Below are positions 35,449 through 43,972 of a DNA stretch of 56,753 bases, piece after piece. The stretch lies in the IMG/VR virus record IMGVR_UViG_3300032224_001432, positions 1 through 56,753 of that record; one strand, 5' to 3'. Below the pieces are notes generated by a model that did not search any database, had not been told where the DNA came from, and saw only the letters and a list, made by a program, of their open reading frames with translations. Numbering within the stretch: position 1 is the stretch's first letter; each line of letters opens with the position of its first letter. A program made the position numbers and the translations under genes. This stretch comes from a virus.

Positions 35449-36636
35449 TCAAGCATTCCACGGAATGCTGTCTTCGTCCGCTTCCTCAGACGAAGCGTCG
35501 GATGGGACCGCACTCACATTGCGCTGCTTGAAGAACTCGACCAGTGCCTCGTCGGCGTCTGGTCCAAATGGGTTCTCTACGCCCATGTTCTCGGCCTGCT
35601 CCTTTAGCGGCATGTACTGCAGGAACTCCGTAAACGGCATAGGCTGCAGACACGCACCCGACAGCTCGTTGTGCGTCTTTACGGGGCGTACAGCGTGTAC
35701 ATGCAGAGCGTAAGACTCCGGGTCCTGCTCAACCTGCATTTCGATATCGAACACCGTGGTATTCGCGGGAAACGCCTTAGGATCGTCGCAGCCGTTGATG
35801 TCTCCTTCCGGTCCCTGCTTGATACAAGCCATCTCTGCTACAGCCTTTACCGTAGCTGAGCAGTGCGGGCACTCTACTTCGTGATTGATGAGGGCGTCGA
35901 GATCTTCCTCACCCACGTCATCTTCGTAGCGATCGCACATTACGCCATTGCACGAGGGACAGCTGAACTTGATCGGCAGCACTTCGCCAGCGCCACACGA
36001 CAAGCACGTATTCAACTTGGCGGACGCCAGTTCAATAAGCATGTCACGTGTCTTTGCCGACATCGCCCAATATCTACGCTGACCGAACACTTTCTTGCTG
36101 TCGGCCTTGCCGCCTTCTTCGCTGATGCAGTACTGGCAGTTCGGCTTACCGAACCGATTCTTGCCTCCGCAACGCTCGTACTTGAAGTACGGACGCTTCT
36201 TCGGGTCTTTGTTCTGCACAGTTATTTCGTGGTAATACTCTAAGATAGCCGTGGTGACCGCATACTGTCCTTTTGCGAACAGCTTGTTGTCACCGGTCTC
36301 CGACGCATAGTGGAAGACCAAGTCCGGAACCGGAAGTTCGCCGTTATGGCTATTGGAGATAACCAACTTCTTGGAGCCGGTCGGTCCCGCCCAACGGCTG
36401 TAGAACAAGAAGAACGGATTGCCTGCGGTTGTGGCCACCAGACGAACCCACGTACGCTTTCCCTTGGGGTCAAAGAACTGCATACGGTAACGCCATGGAG
36501 GCGTACCGGTGTAACCACCTTCTTTAGAGAATCCCTTACCGCCCGTCTTCTGGCCACCTAGGCCTTGGATTGTGCGCTTGCGCATCTCAAATTCATTCTT
36601 CTGGTATTCAGCCCAACTTTTGATTGGTCCAGGCAT
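35449..36636 (-). CDS. Cys-rich candidate ssDNA-binding protein
   Basis: 395 residues from ATG 36636 (GGAGAAGAAG upstream). Residues ~45-145 look like a beta-barrel (WRYRMQFFDPKGKRTWVRLV). Cys clusters follow: C156/C167/C170, then C211/C214/C226/C229/C234, then C256/C259, resembling inserted zinc ribbons. The C-terminus is acidic and ends SSEEADEDSIPWNA, reminiscent of the acidic ...IPF tip by which bacterial SSB recruits partners. Position between primase and polymerase, and codons somewhat GC-richer than neighbours, fit an abundant replication protein such as a gp32/SSB analogue. Identity is inferred; a zinc-binding transcription factor is the main alternative. Confidence 0.65.
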   Translation of the reverse strand: MPGPIKSWAEYQKNEFEMRKRTIQGLGGQKTGGKGFSKEGGYTGTPPWRYRMQFFDPKGKRTWVRLVATTAGNPFFLFYSRWAGPTGSKKLVISNSHNGELPVPDLVFHYASETGDNKLFAKGQYAVTTAILEYYHEITVQNKDPKKRPYFKYERCGGKNRFGKPNCQYCISEEGGKADSKKVFGQRRYWAMSAKTRDMLIELASAKLNTCLSCGAGEVLPIKFSCPSCNGVMCDRYEDDVGEEDLDALINHEVECPHCSATVKAVAEMACIKQGPEGDINGCDDPKAFPANTTVFDIEMQVEQDPESYALHVHAVRPVKTHNELSGACLQPMPFTEFLQYMPLKEQAENMGVENPFGPDADEALVEFFKQRNVSAVPSDASSEEADEDSIPWNA

Positions 36637-37630
36637 TTCTTCTTCTCCAGTCTGCCGCACGTGGCGCATTAGTTACTTTTTCTTTGACAGCATCTATCGA
36701 CAGATCGTCTGGCGATAGTTCATTAAAGGTGCCGTAGTCGACTATCTTCAGGTCTAGGTCGGTAACCTGTCTTGAGATAGTCCAACTGGCCCTTCTACCC
36801 GCCGAGTCGTTATCGAGAAACAACACGGCCTCAGAGGCTACTCGGGAAAGCAAGATATGTTGTTCTGCTGAAAGGGCCGCACCGAATAGAGCGACCACAT
36901 CCGAAAAACCCGCCTGCTTTACCCAGAGAGCAGCTTTGAACCCCTCACATAGTATGACGGGTTCAGCGCTCGGCAAGTGTAGCCTAGCATGATAAAACTT
37001 GTCAAGACCCCATAAAATCTTTGACTTTTCGCACTTGTAATTGCGTCCTGCAATGGAGTAAAACTCCGACCTGTAGACCTTGTACCTAGGCTCTTCATCT
37101 ATGACCGTACGCCCAGACACGCCCACTAGATTACCCAGGTGGTCTCTAATCGGAAATGTTATTCTGCGCAGGTCTCGGTCAAAACCTATGTCGTGGTCTT
37201 TTATTATCTCGGGCGTAAAACCGCTGCGCAGCATTTCTCTAGGGCAGTAGTCATACACACCAAGCAGTGTTTCTGGCAATACAAACTGCGAGAAGTCTAG
37301 CTGGCCTAGCTTTAGGTCTAGCTCTTTATGCGGGTCTTTATTTTTGTTGGTATTGGCCAGTTCGGTTCTGACCATTTCTACTATTTGTCTATCTGCGCCT
37401 AACTTGTACAGCAGGCGGGAAAGAGTCCAGCCCTCGTTGCACGTGTGACAGAAAGTAGAACCCGGCTGTGCTTTTCCAGTCGGCTTACCAACGTACACGT
37501 ACATTGAGGGCGAGGACTCATTACCACCTTTATGGAACGGACAGAACGCAGCAAGATTTTCTGAACCGGCTCCTACGTTCTGAAACTTGAGCCACTTAGA
37601 AAGTATTGAGGCTACTTCTTCTCCTTGCAT
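36608..37630 (-). CDS. dnaG: DnaG-type primase
   Basis: 340 residues; GAGG ribosome site. N-terminal zinc finger: Cys30-Pro-Phe-His33 with Cys61-His-Thr-Cys64 (CHC2-type). Central region includes ITFPIRDHLGNLVGVSGR, typical of the primase N-terminal catalytic subdomain. TOPRIM motifs: VILCEGFKAA (Glu229) and LFLDNDSAGRR (Asp273, Asp275). No helicase-binding domain follows, so it is short compared with bacterial DnaG. It would make primers for the polymerase with the adjacent DnaB-type helicase, whose gene ends 8 bases upstream. Confidence 0.93.
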   Translation of the reverse strand: MQGEEVASILSKWLKFQNVGAGSENLAAFCPFHKGGNESSPSMYVYVGKPTGKAQPGSTFCHTCNEGWTLSRLLYKLGADRQIVEMVRTELANTNKNKDPHKELDLKLGQLDFSQFVLPETLLGVYDYCPREMLRSGFTPEIIKDHDIGFDRDLRRITFPIRDHLGNLVGVSGRTVIDEEPRYKVYRSEFYSIAGRNYKCEKSKILWGLDKFYHARLHLPSAEPVILCEGFKAALWVKQAGFSDVVALFGAALSAEQHILLSRVASEAVLFLDNDSAGRRASWTISRQVTDLDLKIVDYGTFNELSPDDLSIDAVKEKVTNAPRAADWRRRNAWTNQKLG

Positions 37631-37638
37631 GGTGGCCT

Positions 37639-39081
37639 CTACTCAGTTTCATCATTAGGGTCCTTGGCCAGTTCTTCTTCAACCTTGGTGACAACTCTAG
37701 AGCGCATGGTTAATGCTCTGGAGTTTAGTGTCACACCGCTGTTGAGAGTTCCGAGTATTTGTGTGGGTAGAGGCGAGGATTTATCTTCCTTGTCGGACTG
37801 GTCGTCGCCTATCTCCCACAAGTGTGGGCCACATTCCTCGAAGTTCTCACACGCCAAGGCGTTTATAGAAAAGCCGTCGCCCATGGCCTCACGAGCTACT
37901 GCGTAGTGCAGCGACAGCTCTCGCTTGCGCTTGTTTATGACCAAGCGTATACCCAAGTCGCAGTCAGCCACTGCTAGCTTGTTGAACGCAAGACTAGCAG
38001 TGCCGCGAGAGCTACCTTTGAACTTTAGTGCCTGGGTCTCGTTCTCTTGCATAATAGTGAGTACCGCCACACCAGTATCCTTAGATATCTGCTTTAGCGC
38101 TCTCATCACAGCCGTAAGATTTTTCCAGTCCATAGCGTTACCGTTTGTGTTCGGCATCTCTAGCATGTAGCTAGAGTCCAACATCACGAAGTGCGGTTTG
38201 TACGCCTGTATCTTCTTACGTATTTCGTTAGGGCCACCAGGACTGCCATCTAGTCTGTCGGCCTGTGTAAAGTGCAATCTACCTGTGTGCTCGTCTGAAG
38301 ACAGGCGCTCCACTATAGAGAATAGAGTGTTCCTCTCCTCTTCGCTTAGCGTGCCATTCTTGAAGCTGGTGTAGTTTATTTTGCCTAATACACAGGCCAG
38401 GCGATTACGTGTTATGTCCCACGTCATCTCCTTAGAGTAGACAAGCACGCGATAGCCGAGCACGTAAAGATGCGCAGATATCACCAGACCCATCCACGTC
38501 TTCATAGACTTGGGCAACGCCCAGAACATCAGCAAGTCACCCTTCTGGATGCCCTGTGTGTCCTTGTTCAGCGTAGGCCACGGCCACGGCATGCCTGTCA
38601 GACCCTCGTTCTCGTCCTGCTTCTCTACGAAGTTTATGATCTCTGCTAGAGCGTCGGACTTGAAGTCTCGGTCTGAAGAGGACGTGTAGTGCTCCTGTAG
38701 AACAGATATACCAGTAGACAGTTCTGCGATAGCGTGTTCTACGTTCTCTCTGGCATTGAGGTTGAATGAGTCTATTAGCTTATCTGTCTTTCTACGCAGG
38801 TGGCCGTCACGAACTTTACAGCACAGGTCTCTGAAGTTCTCTAGTGGTGTGGGCAAATCCAGAGCTGGAAATATCTCCTTCAGAGTAGCCTCTGATGGAA
38901 TATACCCAGGGTTTTCCGGTCTATTGAAGTACGCCTCTACGCGAGCCCAAACGGTCTTGGCCTCGTCACCACCGAACATCTCAAAACGCAATCCGAACTT
39001 CAGAGCTTCCTCGTATAACTTAGGAGGATTCTCGCTACGTATTACCGCTGATATTAATTGTAACTCCCATGAGGCAGCCAT
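37639..39081 (-). CDS. dnaB: DnaB-type replicative helicase
   Basis: 480 residues from ATG 39081, chosen because AAGGGGTG precedes it; the frame is open to 39150. N-terminal helical domain, then a RecA-like core. Walker A is ALPKSMKTW (residues 188-196), Walker B HFVMLDSSYM, plus GVAVLTIMQENE and a region around GSSRGTASLAFNKLAVADCD. Walker A deviates from GxxxxGK(T/S): both glycines are replaced (Ala188, Met193) but Lys194-Thr195 remain. It would unwind the fork as a hexamer with the adjacent primase. Ends in a ~70-residue linker-like tail. Confidence 0.9.
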   Translation of the reverse strand: MAASWELQLISAVIRSENPPKLYEEALKFGLRFEMFGGDEAKTVWARVEAYFNRPENPGYIPSEATLKEIFPALDLPTPLENFRDLCCKVRDGHLRRKTDKLIDSFNLNARENVEHAIAELSTGISVLQEHYTSSSDRDFKSDALAEIINFVEKQDENEGLTGMPWPWPTLNKDTQGIQKGDLLMFWALPKSMKTWMGLVISAHLYVLGYRVLVYSKEMTWDITRNRLACVLGKINYTSFKNGTLSEEERNTLFSIVERLSSDEHTGRLHFTQADRLDGSPGGPNEIRKKIQAYKPHFVMLDSSYMLEMPNTNGNAMDWKNLTAVMRALKQISKDTGVAVLTIMQENETQALKFKGSSRGTASLAFNKLAVADCDLGIRLVINKRKRELSLHYAVAREAMGDGFSINALACENFEECGPHLWEIGDDQSDKEDKSSPLPTQILGTLNSGVTLNSRALTMRSRVVTKVEEELAKDPNDETE

Positions 39082-39082
39082 T

Positions 39083-39355
39083 TTACACCCCTTCAAATAG
39101 AGGTTGTGGCTTATCGTCTTCTGCCTGATCTTCGCCAGAAGCGGCGTCACCTAGACTTACTGAGAACTGCTTCTCTATCGCAGTAATAAGCGCAGTTAGC
39201 GCCTTAGCCACTGCCTTATCAGGCGCCACCATCAGCGGGAAAGTACCTACCAGCGCTCCGTCTACGTCCAGCGCTGCCTCTGCAATTAGCACTCCATTTT
39301 CGTATTTTATGGTTGATACATTAAGTCCGTTTATCTTGCACTTGGTTAGCTTCAT
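39083..39355 (-). CDS. Small unknown protein upstream of dnaB
   Basis: 90 residues; CGGAG precedes the ATG, and its stop is one base before the helicase ATG. N-terminal beta strands (LTKCKINGLNVSTIKYENGV, LIAEAALDVDG), a helix (KALTALITAIEKQF) and an acidic tail ending QPLFEGV. No family recognised. Its place suggests a helicase-loading or regulatory factor, but that is inference. Confidence 0.65.
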   Translation of the reverse strand: MKLTKCKINGLNVSTIKYENGVLIAEAALDVDGALVGTFPLMVAPDKAVAKALTALITAIEKQFSVSLGDAASGEDQAEDDKPQPLFEGV

Positions 39356-39776
39356 CGTGCTCCGGATCGCTGAAATATACGGGGTAGAGCCGCTGGATTC
39401 CCAGCACGTGCTCTGCGAGGGCGGACTCTAGCCCCTTGTAGGCACCTTGCCAAGCCAGTTGCATCGCGAGGTCTTGTGCGCAGGTTATTTTTTCTATATT
39501 TGCCACACAGGGCAAACTCACAAAACTGTGTACTTCCACAGAGTAAGGGATCTTGTCCCAAGTGCCTGGACCCCAATGTACAGCCTCAGACACCTTGACG
39601 CTCACGCTCTGCGACACATTTGCCGCAGGTTCTCCTTCAGCAGGGTGTAGCTCCTCTACAGGGTCTAGTTCTTTCTCCACCGACTCGCTCTTGCCTGGAC
39701 CTTGAAGGTCCAACTTAGCCGTAGGGTGAGTATGCGTGCTATTGGTTATCAACTTGCGCTTTCCTGGCTTTATCAT
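39321..39776 (-). CDS. Unknown protein with disordered N-terminus
   Basis: 151 residues starting in an ATGA overlap. The first ~65 residues are low-complexity (Pro, Glu, Ser, Lys). Residues ~66-140 form a folded region (VHWGPGTWDKIPYSVEVHSF, then LAMQLAWQGAYKGLESALAE). Two Cys only. The C-terminal 35 bases overlap the next gene. No family recognised. Confidence 0.65.
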   Translation of the reverse strand: MIKPGKRKLITNSTHTHPTAKLDLQGPGKSESVEKELDPVEELHPAEGEPAANVSQSVSVKVSEAVHWGPGTWDKIPYSVEVHSFVSLPCVANIEKITCAQDLAMQLAWQGAYKGLESALAEHVLGIQRLYPVYFSDPEHDEANQVQDKRT

Positions 39777-40276
39777 TTACCACTCCGCTTAAATGCCAAC
39801 TCCAGCTTGGGCGGCGTCTTAATTGGCGCCGAGCTAAGTTTGTCTACACGTGCCGGTAGGACATCGGCTTCGCTAATCTGACCACTCTTTAGTAAGGCGT
39901 CGATCATGTCCTTGTTGACCTCTACCTTCGTAATCAGCACGCCAGGCATTTGCTTAACTGCCTCGGGTAGCTGGTCTGCCTTATAACTGACTGTCTTTGC
40001 CGGAGTACCGCGTGTGAACTCTGTGCCTAGTCCGTCAGGTAGATGAACCAAGTTCTTCATCAGAGTCTCTACGTCTGCCAGCAGTTTGTTGTACATCTCG
40101 AAGCGTTCCATCAACGGCTGTACTACTTCAGCGTTGTCTGCCATGTAGCCAAGCAGTTCGTCTCGTAGTTGATTGAACTCTTCTACCTTCTGCACAAGCG
40201 GGTGCTTGGCGGGCGTAGCCACAACGGCGGCTGTTTCTACTGCTGTTTCTTTTCGCTTGAGGATGATACGTGCCAT
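39773..40276 (-). CDS. Unknown helical protein in replication block
   Basis: 167 residues; GGAGAGC ribosome site within the upstream gene, which it overlaps by 40 bases. Basic N-terminus (ARIILKRKETA), long helical middle (VEEFNQLRDELLGYMADN; FEMYNKLLADVETLMKNL), then a mixed region and a basic end. No catalytic motif. Perhaps a coiled-coil accessory of the fork; not recognised. Confidence 0.65.
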   Translation of the reverse strand: MARIILKRKETAVETAAVVATPAKHPLVQKVEEFNQLRDELLGYMADNAEVVQPLMERFEMYNKLLADVETLMKNLVHLPDGLGTEFTRGTPAKTVSYKADQLPEAVKQMPGVLITKVEVNKDMIDALLKSGQISEADVLPARVDKLSSAPIKTPPKLELAFKRSGK

Positions 40277-40935
40277 TTCATGCTCTCCATAAAGTCAGAG
40301 ATTTCAATTGCTTTGTGTATTGCTTGTGCGGTCTTGTGCCACGTACCGCCTTCATTAGTGTCTGGCACCGTCAGAAGCGCGTGTAGTGAGTAGGTCAACA
40401 CTACAGGTATCGGATACTGGATATAATCACCCTGTACCCTGCCTTCGTGTATTTCATTTAAGTTGTAGTGGATGGACGGCGTGTTTTTCTTTATCAGTGC
40501 TCTGGCGGCAGGTTGGCCAAGCGCTACGACAATGCGTGGTTCTATTACGTGTATCTCTTCCGCTATCCGTAATGAGCACGCATCTATCTCCTTGTTCTTG
40601 GGGAGAGGTACGTGCTCTATAGGCATCAGAGTATTAGTCGGAATAATAGCCGTTGGACAGGCTACTAACGGCGTGAACCAGAAATCGTCGTAACTTCTAC
40701 CAATGTAGTTGAACAGCACCTGTATTACTTCTAGATACTTGGTGTCCTTTAAGAAGTCCCCACTACTAGCCTCTATAGGACTTTGTCTATCAAATATGAA
40801 TACTATCTTAGCGTCTGGGTTACCGTAACCCTGAAGACTGGTGCGCCGTTTCTCATGTAATGGACATTCAGTACACTTTTTATACTTGGCTTGTATCTCA
40901 TTTAATTTTCGTCGTTTTAAACTTACGGCCTTCAT
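40237..40935 (-). CDS. Uracil-DNA glycosylase superfamily protein (family 4-like)
   Basis: 232 residues; GAGGAG ribosome site. CTECPLHEKRR (Cys21, Cys24), LVACPT (Cys93) and DACSLRIAEEI (Cys120) match the four-Cys Fe-S arrangement of family 4 uracil-DNA glycosylases, and VVALGQPAARAL is the usual following strand/helix. The usual catalytic loop (GExPG type) reads IFDRQSPIEASSGD here, and the His-Pro-Ser loop is replaced by TYSLHALLTV, so glycosylase activity is uncertain. It may remove uracil from phage DNA, act on another modified base, or serve as a polymerase cofactor. Overlaps the helicase gene by 38 bases. Confidence 0.75.
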   Translation of the reverse strand: MKAVSLKRRKLNEIQAKYKKCTECPLHEKRRTSLQGYGNPDAKIVFIFDRQSPIEASSGDFLKDTKYLEVIQVLFNYIGRSYDDFWFTPLVACPTAIIPTNTLMPIEHVPLPKNKEIDACSLRIAEEIHVIEPRIVVALGQPAARALIKKNTPSIHYNLNEIHEGRVQGDYIQYPIPVVLTYSLHALLTVPDTNEGGTWHKTAQAIHKAIEISDFMESMKWHVSSSSEKKQQ

Positions 40936-42274
40936 TCTTTAGGCTCCTCTTAAGACTGGCGCATAAGGCCTTGGATACCGTAATGTTTACATCTTCGTAT
41001 ACCACAACAATGGGTGGTTTTTTCGTGTGATAATTACGCTCTACACGACCTCGGCATTGCTGAAATGCCCCTGGGTCTTTGAATGGCGTCACTAGGAATA
41101 ACGTATCTAATGCCGGGACATCTAACCCTTCTTTAGCTAAAGAAAAGGTAGCAACTGTTACATCCGACTCCTCTATTATTGGTAGTCGTTTGTCGTGCTT
41201 TATTCCGCCATGCACCATTCCAACTTTTTTTCTTGGTAACTCTCTAGCTAACTCAGAACTCAAACTCTCTACATGTGCCACGCTATGCGATAAAACTAGT
41301 ACTTTTCTACCAGCCGCAAGCGCTCCCTTGATATCCGCTTTTATTGTTTTATTACGAGAGTTATCCGTGGCGAGTATGTCATAAAGCTTACTAATGATCA
41401 ACTCCCCTCTTTTCGTTATCTCTCTATCATCAACACTTCTGGTAGGCATGTACTTAAAGTACACCTCGGCGTTTATCTCAGAGCTTTTGTCCGAGTAGAA
41501 GACGCCGCCTATGTGAGCGTAATAAACTTCTTCTAGTCCGTCACTTCTATCTGTCGTGGCGGTGAGACCAAACCTAGCTCCATAGAACAGGTCCGCCACG
41601 CTAACAAAAGTACGCGCACTCATATGGTGGCACTCATCGAAAACTACCGTGCCAAAACGCATACGCACATCCATTGGTATGCTGTCTATGCGAGAGGTAA
41701 CTGTTTGTAGCATGGCGATAACAAGTGGCTTATCCCATTGCTGCTTCTCGGCCTTTACCACGCCTATCTCATCGTCAGTCATTCCTAAAAAGGTCTTTGC
41801 TCTATCCGCCCACTGTTCCATCAGCGCGCCATTGCTTACTAGCACTACCGCTGGATACCCTCGTTGAGCAACCTTCTTCAGACCTAGTACGGTCTTACCG
41901 CCACCACAAGCGATACTCAAAATACCATTGTCTGCTTTCTCAAATGCAGCCCAAGCGTCTTCTTGCTTTTTATCTCTGGGAGTTATCTCTTTCCTAAACT
42001 TAACATTCTCCCAGGTAATATTCTTCGTAATATCGGTGTAGCCAGTTTCAGGTACTGACTGCAGTCGCGTCATATGTCTGGGCAGACGTATATGATTTTT
42101 TTCTACTGTCGCTAGATGAATAACTAGGTCGATATTTCTAGAGTATCCTGTCACGCAGGCAGCGCGTAAAAGCGCTTCTTTGTTAGAAACACTCTCGATG
42201 GGCACCCATTTAGAGGCAGAAATAACAGCTTGTCCCTTAAATGAGACGCCGCCGTCTTGCTCTGGTACTTGCAT
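40898..42274 (-). CDS. SF2 DEAD/DECH-box helicase (UvsW/XPB-like)
   Basis: 458 residues from ATG 42274, chosen for AAGGAG seven bases upstream; in-frame Mets at 42289 and 42295 lack a good site. Motifs: Q-like region, Walker A IACGGGKT (121-128), DECHH (213-217), TATTDR (239-244), and motif VI QQCRGRVERN near 420. Architecture resembles UvsW/XPB-type branch-migration helicases. It is the first gene of the replication block and would remodel forks or recombination intermediates, and could unwind R-loops. A short N-terminal domain (~90 residues) precedes the core. Motifs are intact. Confidence 0.9.
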   Translation of the reverse strand: MQVPEQDGGVSFKGQAVISASKWVPIESVSNKEALLRAACVTGYSRNIDLVIHLATVEKNHIRLPRHMTRLQSVPETGYTDITKNITWENVKFRKEITPRDKKQEDAWAAFEKADNGILSIACGGGKTVLGLKKVAQRGYPAVVLVSNGALMEQWADRAKTFLGMTDDEIGVVKAEKQQWDKPLVIAMLQTVTSRIDSIPMDVRMRFGTVVFDECHHMSARTFVSVADLFYGARFGLTATTDRSDGLEEVYYAHIGGVFYSDKSSEINAEVYFKYMPTRSVDDREITKRGELIISKLYDILATDNSRNKTIKADIKGALAAGRKVLVLSHSVAHVESLSSELARELPRKKVGMVHGGIKHDKRLPIIEESDVTVATFSLAKEGLDVPALDTLFLVTPFKDPGAFQQCRGRVERNYHTKKPPIVVVYEDVNITVSKALCASLKRSLKNEGRKFKTTKIK

Positions 42275-42293
42275 TTTTGTCTCCTTCATGGGC

Positions 42294-42302
42294 ATTATAC
42301 CA
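42294..42302 (-). promoter_or_regulatory. Extended -10 promoter for the replication block
   Basis: On the minus strand the sequence reads TGGTATAAT: a perfect TATAAT preceded by TGG, the extended -10 form. No recognisable -35 lies 16-18 bases upstream, consistent with extended -10 use. Start would fall near 42287, giving a ~13-15 base leader carrying AAGGAG before the helicase ATG. This is host sigma-70-like, so it may be an early promoter read by host polymerase or by the phage enzyme. The 60-base divergent gap also holds the start region of the plus-strand gene at 42335, whose promoter is not identifiable. Confidence 0.6.
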
Positions 42303-42334
42303 AGTAAGCGTACGTTCTTGCGATGAGGAAACCG

Positions 42335-43333
42335 ATGGGAAGCAAACTTACCACTCCCCCGATTCTCGACCACTATGACGATCATGGGGCAGCGTTTCTA
42401 CGCGACCTAGGTTCCCTTCCTGTCCCAGACTTTGTCAAGACAGCTGCAGATATGACTAGTGCCCAAAAGCACGAAGCAGACTTTGCACTAGTTGCCGACA
42501 CAGTCAACGGACGTGAGTATAAGTTCCCTGTAGTAGACAAGGGGAATACCTTCCTGTCCGCAATGTACTTTGAGAAGACGGCACACGCTCTACCAGACGA
42601 CCTACGCAAGCAGGCGGCCACGGTGTTGGCAGACGCTCTTAAAGACTACGGCTTTGCCGTACCGTCGTACATAACCGACGCCGTGTTGTCTGAAAAGACC
42701 GCTTCTGCTCCCATGCTGGCAATAGAGGTAGAGTACGCTAATAAGAAGAATGTTAATCCAGCGCAAGAGCTGGTTGACGAGTTTGCCCAGATACACCCAA
42801 TGGCTCGTCCTGAAGCAGCGAGAATGCTGAAGCAGGCTGGCGTGGTTCTACCAGAGGCCATAGCTTGCTACGCACGTGACGCAGTCGGCTCGGACTTTGA
42901 GGCGTCGATCATAGCACGCGCACGCTTTATGCTGCCCGAAGAGGCAGAGAGCATCAAAGATCTAGTGAAAGTAGCTCACCAAGTGTCTGTAGATGAACTG
43001 GCGAGCGAACTGTATGAAATCGACCAGGAGTTTGGTCTTACCAGATTCTACGATACCAAGTTGGCCGACCCGTACCGTTCAATACTAGGAACTGAGCTGC
43101 AGAGCGTAAGAGAGAAGACCGCCAAAGCTACATCGATTACCATCGATGATAAAGTTTTCACTGAAGATGCAATCAGAGATCGCGCAGCGAAGTTTGGCGA
43201 TAAGATTGACGATCTGTTTGGCGATATGGTCTCAACTCAATTAGTGGTTGCTCCTATAGAAGTTCTTGGTAGCCTACCGGTACCTCATCAGCAGGCGCTA
43301 GCGAGGATACTAGATGGCTCAGCTACCGAGTAA
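42335..43333 (+). CDS. Unknown protein, first of the portal block
   Basis: 332 residues from ATG 42335 (GAGGAA four bases upstream; an in-frame ATG at 42323 has no ribosome site). Mostly helical with repeated FVKTAAD- and KTASAP-like segments, many Ala and Glu, and several Tyr/Asp pairs. Rich in acidic clusters toward the C-terminus. No catalytic motif. Co-oriented and overlapping with the gene before the portal, so probably a head or tail assembly component. Not recognised. Confidence 0.7.
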   Translation: MGSKLTTPPILDHYDDHGAAFLRDLGSLPVPDFVKTAADMTSAQKHEADFALVADTVNGREYKFPVVDKGNTFLSAMYFEKTAHALPDDLRKQAATVLADALKDYGFAVPSYITDAVLSEKTASAPMLAIEVEYANKKNVNPAQELVDEFAQIHPMARPEAARMLKQAGVVLPEAIACYARDAVGSDFEASIIARARFMLPEEAESIKDLVKVAHQVSVDELASELYEIDQEFGLTRFYDTKLADPYRSILGTELQSVREKTAKATSITIDDKVFTEDAIRDRAAKFGDKIDDLFGDMVSTQLVVAPIEVLGSLPVPHQQALARILDGSATE

Positions 43334-43964
43334 GACTAACGCGTTATATAGAAAGCAGCTTTTTGCTAACATAAACGCCCACCCAATAGCTCTGAACCTC
43401 TGCATGCTGCAGGAGTTCGGCCCAGTTTATTTAAACTGGGAACCTGAGACTTGTTGGGACGAGGTCAAGTTGTCTTTTGGCGTTATGCTTGCGGAAGCTA
43501 ATCGCCAAAAGATACAGGCTGTCCGAAGCATATATGTATCGGATGAACCACTCTCGTCTTGGGAAGTTTTTGAGGCAGTAGCCGCTGGTCTAGTAGGAGT
43601 GTCCCCACGAGTTGACACCATCCAGCGCCCAACGCCGGGTAGAGCGCATGTTGCTCTAGATATTATTAATTATATTCGTCCTGAAGAAGTTAAGGATGAA
43701 GTCTACAGATACTGCGCTGCCGCTTTGATGGACTCAGGCATTATTTATGGGCCAGGCTCACTAGAGCCCAGCAATAAGTATGTCCCCGCTAATGAAACAG
43801 AACGCGCTCAAGTAAAGAACCTAGTAGCCCGAGGGTCGCTACCAGCAAGCTTTAGTGGTAACGACGTAACGTATGTTCAGGCGATGAAATCTCTCGCCGT
43901 CAAAGATTTTGCAAACTCGACCGCTCAGCAGTTAGCCGAGCAAATCAGAAAACTATCTGAGTAG
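43314..43964 (+). CDS. Unknown protein upstream of portal
   Basis: 216 residues; GAGGATACTAG precedes ATG, inside the end of the previous gene (20-base overlap). Segments LNLCMLQEFGPVYLNWEPET, WDEVKLSFGVML and YRYCAAALMDSGIIYGPGSL suggest a folded helical protein. Ends in a Gln-rich helix. Eight bases separate it from the portal. Head-assembly role inferred from position; family unknown. Confidence 0.68.
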   Translation: MAQLPSKTNALYRKQLFANINAHPIALNLCMLQEFGPVYLNWEPETCWDEVKLSFGVMLAEANRQKIQAVRSIYVSDEPLSSWEVFEAVAAGLVGVSPRVDTIQRPTPGRAHVALDIINYIRPEEVKDEVYRYCAAALMDSGIIYGPGSLEPSNKYVPANETERAQVKNLVARGSLPASFSGNDVTYVQAMKSLAVKDFANSTAQQLAEQIRKLSE

Positions 43965-43972
43965 AGGCTTAC

